Source: JBEIFW01 sp046081125
GTDB lineage: Bacteria > Actinomycetota > Acidimicrobiia > Acidimicrobiales > Ilumatobacteraceae
Assembly: GCA_046081125.1 (NCBI GenBank)
Contig: JBJTVH010000052.1
Span: forward strand, 1-15,740
Length of the DNA: 15,740 nt
Direction: 5' to 3'
This document shows positions 1-6,418 of the stretch, piece after piece. The position numbers and the translations under genes were made by a program. The notes beneath the pieces are model-generated. The model worked only from the letters and a program-made list of their open reading frames with translations. It made no database searches and had not been told where the DNA came from. Numbering within the stretch: the stretch's first letter is position 1; each line of letters opens with the position of its first letter.

Positions 1-1804
1 CGACGGTGCGGGCCGGCAGCGCCCGCATCCGCTCTGTGAACGGCACCCCGACGATCACCTCCTCCGGGGTGATCCCCTGCAGGTAGTGGCCGCCCACGAA
101 GTCGAACGCCCCGGAGTAGAGCCGTTCCTTCGCCGCAGCCACCGTCACCGGCGGGTACGCCAGCGTGGCCCCGATCGCGTCGTACCGCCCGACGAGCGTG
201 ACCGAGCACCCGGCCTCGAGGAGTGCGTCGCACACCGAGATCGCCTCGAAGGTGCCGGTGTCGTCGAACACGACCGCCGGCCCTTCGAGCACCGCCCGGC
301 CGCCGAAGCCGAACACGTCCCAGGAGCTGCACACGTGCGCCAGGTCGTGGCCCGGGACGGGCTGCACCGGGGTGGTCACCTGGAACCCGTCCCGGCGGGG
401 CGAGGTGCCGGTGGCCACGATCACCTCGTCGGGATCCACCTCGGCCACGACGTCGGGATCGACCAGGGTGGCGAGCCGGATGGTCACCCCGAGCCGCACG
501 AGCTCCGCCGCCAGCCACTCGGTGATCGCCCCGATGTCGGCGCGGTGCGGGGCCGTGGCCGCGATCGCCACCTGGCCACCGAGACGGCGGGTGGCCTCGT
601 ACAGGTGGACCTCGTGGCCGCGCAGCGCCGCCGTCCGGGCCGCTTCGAGCCCGGCCGGTCCCCCGCCGACGACGAGCACCCGCTTGCGCGCCGGCGCCGG
701 CCCGGGCGGCTCGAAGCTGACCGTCGCCTCCTGCGCCGCGGCCACGTTCACCACGCAGCTCAACGTCCCGGTCGACATGAGCTGCCCGACGCAGCCCATG
801 TTCGACCCGATGCACGGCCGGATCAGGTGGTCCTCGCCGCGCCGGGCCTTGTTCACGAGCTCCGGGTCGGCGATCAACGCCCGCACCATCGACACGAGCG
901 CCGCGTCCCCGTCGGCCACGAGGCGCTCGGCGTGGTCGAGGGTCATGATCCGACCGACCACGATCGTCGGCGCCTGCAGCCCGCGGGTGATCACCCGGTT
1001 CGCCGGCATCTCGTTGCCGAGCGGTTCGTCCATCGGGCCGATCAGCTTGTGGAATCGCCAGTACGAGCCCATGTGCAACGACACGTAGTCGACGAGCGGC
1101 TCGACGGTCCGGGCGATCTCGGCCACGTCGGCGGGGGTGAGCCCACCGGGGATGTACTCCTCGTTGGGGAGCCGGATCCCGACGCACACGTCGTGGTCGA
1201 CCGCGTCGCGCACCGCGTGGAGGATCTCGACGAGGAACCGCATCCGGTTCTCGAGCGAGCCGCCGTAGTCGTCGGTGCGCACGTTGTTGGCCGGGGACAG
1301 GAACTGCTCGATCAGGTACCCGCTCGACGCATGGACGTCGATGCCGTCGAGGCCACCGTCGCGGCACCGTCGCGCCGCGGCGGCGAACGCCTCGACCATC
1401 TCGGCGATCTCTCCGGTGGTCATCTCGTGCGGGATCCCACCGATCAGCGGGTTCGGGATCGCGGACGCCGAGATCTGCGTCGCCGCCTTGCGGGGTCGGG
1501 TCGCTGCACCCGGGTGGTAGATCTGCTGGAACAGCTTCATGCCGTACGGCCGCATGCGTGCGCTGATGTCCCGGTAGAACGGGATGGAGGCGTCGCTGTG
1601 GAGCGGGATGAGGCTCGGGGCGTTGCGGTGCACGCCGGTGGCCTCGAGCGTCGACATGCCCACCCCACCGGCCGCTCGGGCCTCGTGGTAGGCGATCAGC
1701 TTCTCGCCGCCGAGCAGCGTGCCGTGCGCCGACCGGCAGATGCGGTTCTTCACCGTCACCGGTCCCAGTTCGATCGGCTGGAACAAGTGCTCGTAGCGCG
1801 CCAT
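1..1804 (-). CDS. FadH-like NADH:flavin oxidoreductase (OYE barrel + Fe-S + FAD domain), 3' end cut by window edge
   Basis: Starts at ATG 1804-1802 (MARYEHLFQPIELGP) and stays open to base 1, giving 601 codons; E. coli FadH has about 670, so only the C-terminus is missing. An N-terminal FMN TIM barrel of the Old Yellow Enzyme type is seen (HGTLLGG near residue 27, GYLIEQFLSPANNVRTDDYG near 162), then a cysteine cluster (C331, C338, C350), then a Rossmann fold with VVGGGPAGLEAA near residue 370 for FAD. This three-part order is that of 2,4-dienoyl-CoA reductase, trimethylamine dehydrogenase and the BaiCD/BaiH enzymes: NAD(P)H reduces FAD, electrons pass through Fe-S to FMN, and FMN reduces an unsaturated or otherwise oxidised substrate. 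The substrate cannot be read from sequence. The Fe-S motif carries Ser334 where FadH has its second cysteine. It lies 45 bases after recO, with its own Shine-Dalgarno, so it may be the last gene of the uppS-recO unit. Family assignment is firm, function is not. Confidence 0.88.
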   Translation of the reverse strand, partial: MARYEHLFQPIELGPVTVKNRICRSAHGTLLGGEKLIAYHEARAAGGVGMSTLEATGVHRNAPSLIPLHSDASIPFYRDISARMRPYGMKLFQQIYHPGAATRPRKAATQISASAIPNPLIGGIPHEMTTGEIAEMVEAFAAAARRCRDGGLDGIDVHASSGYLIEQFLSPANNVRTDDYGGSLENRMRFLVEILHAVRDAVDHDVCVGIRLPNEEYIPGGLTPADVAEIARTVEPLVDYVSLHMGSYWRFHKLIGPMDEPLGNEMPANRVITRGLQAPTIVVGRIMTLDHAERLVADGDAALVSMVRALIADPELVNKARRGEDHLIRPCIGSNMGCVGQLMSTGTLSCVVNVAAAQEATVSFEPPGPAPARKRVLVVGGGPAGLEAARTAALRGHEVHLYEATRRLGGQVAIAATAPHRADIGAITEWLAAELVRLGVTIRLATLVDPDVVAEVDPDEVIVATGTSPRRDGFQVTTPVQPVPGHDLAHVCSSWDVFGFGGRAVLEGPAVVFDDTGTFEAISVCDALLEAGCSVTLVGRYDAIGATLAYPPVTVAAAKERLYSGAFDFVGGHYLQGITPEEVIVGVPFTERMRALPARTV

Positions 1805-1815
1805 GAGTCCCCCTC
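1805..1815 (-). promoter_or_regulatory. Shine-Dalgarno of the FadH-like gene
   Basis: Read on the minus strand, GAGGGGG lies four bases before the ATG at 1804. It is purine-rich and close, and supports this start. A weak dyad, CTCGGC at 1813-1818 and GCCGAG at 1825-1830, overlaps it and could partly cover the site in mRNA. Confidence 0.55.
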
Positions 1816-1849
1816 GGCGATGCGGCCGAGCGCACGGTACCGCCCTCGT

Positions 1850-2560
1850 TCAGCTCAGCAGCCCCGACGATCGCAGCCGGCGCTCGAGGTGGTGCTCCAT
1901 CGCCTTGGCGGCCAGCACCTCCACCTCGTGGGTGGCCGCCGACGGCGGTGCGGCCAACGCCTCGACGAGGCGCCCGCCGAGGACCATGCGGACGAGTTCG
2001 AGCGCCTCGGGGCTCACCGCCACCCCCCGCCGGCACGCCCGACACAGCGTGCCGCCCTCGGACGGGTCGAACGCGACGAGCGGCCCCTCGGCCCCGCACG
2101 ACACGCACGCCTCGACCTGCGGCTCCACCCCTTCCTGGGCGAGCACCTTGAGCTGGAAGCCTGCGACGAGCAGCGGGGACGTGCCGGAGCCCAGCGTGCG
2201 CAGCGCACCGACGAGCATCTGGTAGAGCCGCGGCGCAGGTTCGCGTTCCTGGGCGAGCTGGTCGCACACCTCGAGCAGCGCAGCGCCCCGGGTGAGCCGG
2301 TCGAGGTCCTCGCGCACGGCCCGGAAGTGGTCGATCGTCTCGACCTGCTGCACGAGGTCGAGCGATCGGCCCTCGCGCACCAGCAACGAGACGTGCGACA
2401 GCGGCTCGAGGCGGCCCCCGAAGCGGCTCTTGGTCTTGCGGATCCCCTTGGCGACGGCGCGCACCTTCCCGTGGCCCGCGGTGAGCAGCACGACGATCCG
2501 GTCGGCCTCGGCCAGGTTGTACGTCCGCAGCACCACCCCCGTGTCCCGGTACTGCTGCAC
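1850..2560 (-). CDS. recO: DNA repair protein RecO
   Basis: The product has 236 residues, usual for RecO. It starts at GTG 2560 (MQQYRDTGVVLRTYNLAEAD), which matches the conserved RecO opening in which a short lead precedes 'GVVLRT..L.EAD'. The N-terminal OB fold covers about residues 1-80. A helical domain follows, with a zinc site formed by C152/C155 and C173/C176. RecO works with RecR in the RecF pathway: it helps load RecA onto SSB-coated single-stranded DNA and anneals strands during gap repair. The gene begins three bases after the uppS stop, so the two are almost certainly cotranscribed and probably translationally coupled. uppS and recO are also neighbours in mycobacteria. All zinc ligands are present and nothing looks broken. 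Confidence 0.96.
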   Translation of the reverse strand: MQQYRDTGVVLRTYNLAEADRIVVLLTAGHGKVRAVAKGIRKTKSRFGGRLEPLSHVSLLVREGRSLDLVQQVETIDHFRAVREDLDRLTRGAALLEVCDQLAQEREPAPRLYQMLVGALRTLGSGTSPLLVAGFQLKVLAQEGVEPQVEACVSCGAEGPLVAFDPSEGGTLCRACRRGVAVSPEALELVRMVLGGRLVEALAAPPSAATHEVEVLAAKAMEHHLERRLRSSGLLS

Positions 2561-2563
2561 GGG

Positions 2564-3322
2564 CTAGGCCTCGCGGCCGTCGTCGTCGCCGTCGTTGCGG
2601 TCGTCGTCGACCGCGCCGAAGCGCCGGTTGCGCCGCTGGAACTCGCCGATCGCCTCGGCGAGGTGTTCCCGGCGGAAGTCGGGCCACAGCACGTCGGTGA
2701 ACACGAGCTCGCTGTAGGCGATCTCCCACAGCAGGAAGTTCGAGATCCGGTACTCGCCCGAGGTGCGGATCACCAGATCCGGGTCGGGCATGTCGGGCTC
2801 GTACAGGTAGCGGCGGATCAGCTTCTCGTCGACCTTTTCCGCGGCCACCCCGCTCGCCACGATGCGCCGCACGGCGTCGACGATCTCGGCGCGGCCGCCG
2901 TAGTTGAAGGCGAACGTGAGCGTCATGCGCCGGTTGCCGGCGGTGAGCGCCGTCGTCTCGTCCTGTCGCCGGAGCACGCGGCGCGGCACCCGCCAGTCGC
3001 GCCGGCCGGCGAAGCGCACCCGCACCCCCTTCGCGTGGAGCTCGTCGCGGCGACGCAGGAGGATGTCCTCGTTGAACCGCATCAGGAAGCGCACCTCGTC
3101 GACGGGCCGCTTCCAGTTCTCGGTGGAGAACGCGTAGACCGTCAGCCACCCGATGCCCAGCTCGAGCGCCCCGTCCACGGCATCCCACAGGGCGTGCTCC
3201 CCGGCGGCGTGGCCGTCGGTCCGCTTCAGTCCACGCTTGGTCGCCCAACGGCCGTTGCCGTCCATCACGCACCCGACGTGCAGGGGGATCCGGTCGGGAG
3301 CGAGACCGTCGGCAAGGGTCAC
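2564..3322 (-). CDS. uppS: Isoprenyl transferase (undecaprenyl/decaprenyl diphosphate synthase, cis type)
   Basis: This cis-prenyltransferase condenses isopentenyl diphosphate units onto an allylic primer to make the long-chain diphosphate carrier used for cell-wall synthesis. I place the start at GTG 3322, giving 252 residues; the frame is open further upstream, but that part matches nothing and runs into the divergent gene. Family motifs: HVGCVMDGNGRWA at residues 15-27 with catalytic D21, H38, YAFSTENWKRP at 63-73, TLTFAFNYGGR near 134, VIRTSGE at 184-190, and SNFLLWEIAYSELVF with TDVLWPDF near 194-215. A TACCGT box lies six bases before the GTG, which supports this start and suggests a leaderless mRNA. 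The tail beyond residue 238 is an acidic run of Asp, Asn, Gly and Arg not typical of the family. Chain length (C50 or C55) cannot be read from sequence. Confidence 0.96.
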   Translation of the reverse strand: MTLADGLAPDRIPLHVGCVMDGNGRWATKRGLKRTDGHAAGEHALWDAVDGALELGIGWLTVYAFSTENWKRPVDEVRFLMRFNEDILLRRRDELHAKGVRVRFAGRRDWRVPRRVLRRQDETTALTAGNRRMTLTFAFNYGGRAEIVDAVRRIVASGVAAEKVDEKLIRRYLYEPDMPDPDLVIRTSGEYRISNFLLWEIAYSELVFTDVLWPDFRREHLAEAIGEFQRRNRRFGAVDDDRNDGDDDGREA

Positions 3323-3328
3323 GGCGGC

Positions 3329-3334
3329 ACGGTA
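3329..3334 (-). promoter_or_regulatory. Candidate -10 box for leaderless uppS
   Basis: On the minus strand TACCGT is followed by six bases and then the GTG at 3322. This fits the actinobacterial TAnnnT -10 consensus with transcription starting at the start codon itself. No convincing -35 is visible. The same arrangement recurs at three other genes in the window. Confidence 0.5.
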
Positions 3335-3350
3335 GTGCAACCATGGCGGC

Positions 3351-5249
3351 GTGCCCGGTCTTGCCGACGACGTCGACGCCACCCTGCGCGACGTCGTCGC
3401 CCACCTCCCCGGCGGCGGTGAGATCCGGCCCGGCCAGGCCGCCATGGCCCAGGCCGTGGCCGCGGCGATCACCTCCCGGCGGCACCTCGTCGTGCAGGCC
3501 GGCACGGGCACCGGGAAGTCGCTCGCCTACCTCGTCCCGGCGCTGCTTAGCGGCCAGCAGGTCGTCGTCGCGACCGCCACCAAGGCGCTCCAGGATCAGC
3601 TCGCCGGGCGTGACCTGCCCTTCCTGGCCGAGCACCTCGGCCGACCGGTCACCTGGGCCGTGCTCAAGGGCCGCAGCAACTACGTGTGCCTGCAACGGGT
3701 GCAGGAGGTGACCACCCGCAACGACGGCCGGCTCGAACTCGACGACGCCGGCCCGGCCACCCGCAGCGAGGTGCTGCGCCTCGCCACCTGGTCGGCGCTG
3801 ACCACCACCGGCGATCAGGCCGACCTGGACTGGAACCCGTCGGCACGGGCCTGGGCCACCGTGTCCGTGTCGGCCATGGAGTGCCCCGGCGCCACCCGCT
3901 GCCCGGTCGGCGCGGCCTGCTTCGCTGAGCGGGCCCGGGCCGCCGCCGACACCGCTGACGTCGTCGTGGTCAACACCCATCTCTACGGTCTCGACCTGGC
4001 CACCGACGGGGTGCTGCTGCCGGCCCACGGCGTGGTCGTGATCGACGAGGCCCACCAGCTCGAGGACGTGGTGGCGGCCACCAACGGCGTCACGCTCGGA
4101 CCTGGGCGCCTCCCGAACGTGGCCCGGCTGGTCGGCACCGTGATCGCATCCGACGAGCTCGGCCGGGCGCTCGGCCGGGCCGGCGACACCCTCACCGAGG
4201 CGATCGGCGCCTACCGCGACCAGCGCCTCAGCCAGCCGCCGCCGCCGGAGGTGGGCGCGGCGATCGTGGCGGCCCGCGGCCAGCTCGACGAGGCGATGCG
4301 ATCGCTGCGGGCGGTGGAGAGCCGCAACGACGAGCTCACCCAGCGCCGGCTGCGGGCCCAGCGCGCCGCCGGGCACCTCGCCGGCGACCTCGAGCTGGCT
4401 CTCGCCCCCGGGCCCGATCGGGTGAGCTGGGTCGACGGACCGCCGGCGGCACCGCAGCTCCAGGTGGCTGCGATCGACGTGGCGCCCCTGCTCGGCGAGC
4501 GGCTCTGGGGGCGGCGCACCGCCGTGCTGACCAGTGCGACGATCCCGCCCGGGCTCGCCGAGCGGCTCGGCCTGCCACCCGACACGACCGACACCCTCGA
4601 CGTCGGCAGCCCCTTCGACTACCCGAACCAAGGGTTGCTGTACTGCGCCGTCCACCTGCCCGACCCCCGCAGCCCCCAGCACCCCGCTGCGGTGCACGAC
4701 GAGCTCGAGGCGTTGATCACCGCCGCGGGCGGTCGGACCCTCGCGCTGTTCACCTCGTGGCGGGCGATGACCGCCGCGGCGGACGCGCTGCGCCCCCGGC
4801 TGCCGTTCGAGATCCTCACCCAGGCCGACCTCCCCAAACCGGCGCTCGTGGAGGCGTTCCGGGCCGTCGAATCACGGTGCCTGTTCGCGACGGCCGGGTT
4901 GTTCCAGGGCATCGACGTCCCCGGCGACACCTTGTCGTTGGTCACGATCGACCGGATCCCGTTCCCCCGGCCCGACGACCCGCTCCTGCAGGCCCGGCGC
5001 GAGCGCGCCCGGGAGCGGGCCTTCGCCGAGATCGACCTGCCGCGCGCCGCCACCCTGCTCGCCCAGGCGACCGGTCGGCTGATCCGCAGTGCCACCGACC
5101 GCGGGGTGGTCGCCATCCTCGATCCCCGGCTGAACACCGCCGGTTACCGCTGGGATCTCGTGCGCGCCCTGCCCCCGCTGCGCCGCACCCGCCACCGGGC
5201 CGACGCCGAGGCCTTCCTGCGGTCGATCGTCACCGCACCCGACGGCTGA
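3351..5249 (+). CDS. dinG: DinG/XPD-type ATP-dependent helicase with [4Fe-4S] cluster
   Basis: A superfamily 2 helicase of 632 residues in the DinG/YoaA/XPD group, which unwinds DNA 5' to 3' and helps resolve structured or damaged substrates. Motifs in order: a Q-like segment RPGQAAMAQAV (26-36), Walker A AGTGTGKS (50-57), motif Ia with TATKALQDQL (75-84), four cysteines placed as in the Fe-S domain (C113, C178, C184, C190), VVNTHLYGLD (206-215) and the DEAH box (232-235). The C-terminal half carries SATIPPGLAERLG, then FQGIDVPGD near 516 and motif VI QATGRLIRS near 572. GTG 3351 is the only available start, because an in-frame TAG lies at 3333. The gene points away from uppS with 28 bases between start codons. 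Known DinG/YoaA proteins take part in repair, in keeping with recO, sbcC and the NurA-like gene in this window, though it is not in an operon with them. DinG and YoaA cannot be told apart here. Confidence 0.92.
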   Translation: MPGLADDVDATLRDVVAHLPGGGEIRPGQAAMAQAVAAAITSRRHLVVQAGTGTGKSLAYLVPALLSGQQVVVATATKALQDQLAGRDLPFLAEHLGRPVTWAVLKGRSNYVCLQRVQEVTTRNDGRLELDDAGPATRSEVLRLATWSALTTTGDQADLDWNPSARAWATVSVSAMECPGATRCPVGAACFAERARAAADTADVVVVNTHLYGLDLATDGVLLPAHGVVVIDEAHQLEDVVAATNGVTLGPGRLPNVARLVGTVIASDELGRALGRAGDTLTEAIGAYRDQRLSQPPPPEVGAAIVAARGQLDEAMRSLRAVESRNDELTQRRLRAQRAAGHLAGDLELALAPGPDRVSWVDGPPAAPQLQVAAIDVAPLLGERLWGRRTAVLTSATIPPGLAERLGLPPDTTDTLDVGSPFDYPNQGLLYCAVHLPDPRSPQHPAAVHDELEALITAAGGRTLALFTSWRAMTAAADALRPRLPFEILTQADLPKPALVEAFRAVESRCLFATAGLFQGIDVPGDTLSLVTIDRIPFPRPDDPLLQARRERARERAFAEIDLPRAATLLAQATGRLIRSATDRGVVAILDPRLNTAGYRWDLVRALPPLRRTRHRADAEAFLRSIVTAPDG

Positions 5250-5257
5250 TCCGGCTG

Positions 5258-5281
5258 CGGTCGGACCGGCGGGCGCGCCCG
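5258..5281. promoter_or_regulatory. Two adjacent dyads upstream of the acyl-CoA dehydrogenase
   Basis: CGGTC-G-GACCG occupies 5258-5268, and a perfect 12-base palindrome CGGGCGCGCCCG occupies 5270-5281. They fill the 47-base gap between the helicase stop and the acyl-CoA dehydrogenase and sit just upstream of the candidate -10 at 5285. This placement suits a repressor operator, for example of a TetR-type regulator, which often controls fatty-acid genes in actinobacteria. GC-rich palindromes also arise by chance in this background, so this is tentative. Confidence 0.3.
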
Positions 5282-5284
5282 GAA

Positions 5285-5290
5285 TACCCT
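5285..5290 (+). promoter_or_regulatory. Candidate -10 box for leaderless acyl-CoA dehydrogenase mRNA
   Basis: TACCCT is followed by six bases and the ATG at 5297, so transcription would begin at the start codon. No Shine-Dalgarno is visible in the gap, which fits a leaderless reading. Confidence 0.5.
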
Positions 5291-5296
5291 GCACCC

Positions 5297-6406
5297 ATGG
5301 ACTTCGCCTGGGCCCCCGAGCTGCTCACCCTCCAGAAGGAGGCCGAAGAGGTGGCGGCCGACGCCATCGCCCGGTACGGCCGCTATCCGGACACCTGGAT
5401 CAACGGGTTCTCGCGGGAGTTCTCCCGTGAGCTCGGCGCCCGCGGCTGGATCGGGATGACCTGGCCCAAGGAGTACGGCGGCGGGGGGCGCAGCGTGCTC
5501 GAGCGCTTCGTCGTCACCGAGACCTTCATCAAGCGGGGCGTGCCGATCGCGGCGTCGTGGTTCGCCGACCGCCAGATGGGCCCGACGATGCTGGCCTACG
5601 GCACCGAGGAGCAGAAGGCGGCGTTCCTGCCCGGGATGCTGTCGGGCGAGACCGGGTGGTGCATCGGGATGTCGGAGCCGGATTCGGGTTCCGACCTGGC
5701 CAGCTTGAAGACCTCAGCCGTGCGCGACGGCGACGAGTTCGTCATCAACGGCCAGAAGATCTGGACGAGCTTCGGCGCCGAGGCCGACTACTGCTACCTG
5801 ATCTGCCGCACGTCCAACGAGGGCGCCAAGCATGCCGGCATCTCCGAGGTCATCGTGCCGATGGACACGCCGGGGATCACCGTCAAGAAGATCACCGACA
5901 TGCACCACAACGCGCACTTCTGCGAGGTGTTCTACGACGACGTGCGCGTGCCGACCAAGAACCTGGTCGGCAAGGAGGGCGGCAGCTTCGGCCAGACGAT
6001 GCGCCAGCTCGAGCACGAGCGCGGCGGCATCGACCGGTTGCTGTCCAACTACGGGCTGTACCTCGACGCCCGGGAGCGGGCCGACACGTCCTCGAAACTG
6101 GTGCGCCAGGAGATCGCGAAGCTCGAGTCGGCCTACACCCTCGGGCGCTTGCTCGTGCTGCGCGAGGTGCTCCAGCAGGGCCCCAAGGGGTTCTCGGCCG
6201 CCACGAAGGCGTTCTGCACCGAGCACGAGCAACGGGTGGCGGAGTTCGCCGCGTCCGTGTTCGGCGCGGAGATGACGCTGGACACCCCGACGAGCCGGGC
6301 CTACTGCTACTGGCCGGCGTACACGATCATGGGCGGCACCTCGAACGTGCTGCGCAACATCCTGGGCGAGCGCCTGCTCGGCCTGCCCCGCGAACCGGGC
6401 GCCTGA
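5297..6406 (+). CDS. Acyl-CoA dehydrogenase (FadE family)
   Basis: A flavoprotein of 369 residues that should oxidise an acyl-CoA to the trans-2-enoyl-CoA, passing electrons to ETF. The reading frame is open far upstream inside the helicase gene, but homology begins at ATG 5297 (MDFAWAPELLTLQKEA). The N-terminal helical domain contains WIGMTWPKEYGGGGRS (51-66). The middle domain has WCIGMSEPDSGSDLASLKT (121-139) and INGQKIWTS (150-158), the flavin and substrate signature. The C-terminal domain ends with AYTIMGGTSNVLRNILGERL (341-360). The catalytic glutamate of the medium-chain enzyme (EGT motif) is glycine here (G346); E241 in LEHERGG is a likely alternative base, as in isovaleryl- and long-chain-type enzymes. 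The length is slightly short, as in mycobacterial FadE enzymes for steroids or branched acyl chains, but the substrate is unknown. It is probably cotranscribed with the metallo-hydrolase gene 12 bases downstream. Confidence 0.93.
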   Translation: MDFAWAPELLTLQKEAEEVAADAIARYGRYPDTWINGFSREFSRELGARGWIGMTWPKEYGGGGRSVLERFVVTETFIKRGVPIAASWFADRQMGPTMLAYGTEEQKAAFLPGMLSGETGWCIGMSEPDSGSDLASLKTSAVRDGDEFVINGQKIWTSFGAEADYCYLICRTSNEGAKHAGISEVIVPMDTPGITVKKITDMHHNAHFCEVFYDDVRVPTKNLVGKEGGSFGQTMRQLEHERGGIDRLLSNYGLYLDARERADTSSKLVRQEIAKLESAYTLGRLLVLREVLQQGPKGFSAATKAFCTEHEQRVAEFAASVFGAEMTLDTPTSRAYCYWPAYTIMGGTSNVLRNILGERLLGLPREPGA

Positions 6407-6418
6407 GCGGCCCGCCCC

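Noticed and set aside
86..3421. Plus-strand open frame of 1111 codons opposite the oxidoreductase, recO and uppS
   Set aside because: It is rich in Arg, His, Pro and Gly with no domain, and is antisense to three recognisable genes. Long antisense frames are expected in very GC-rich coding DNA.
3323..3511. Upstream extension of the uppS frame to 3511
   Set aside because: Not conserved in the family and lies inside the divergent helicase gene; GTG 3322 has a well-placed -10 box.
4757..5296. 180-residue N-terminal extension of the acyl-CoA dehydrogenase frame
   Set aside because: It overlaps the C-terminal helicase motifs in another frame, is Arg/Pro/Gly-rich, and family homology plus the TACCCT box point to ATG 5297.
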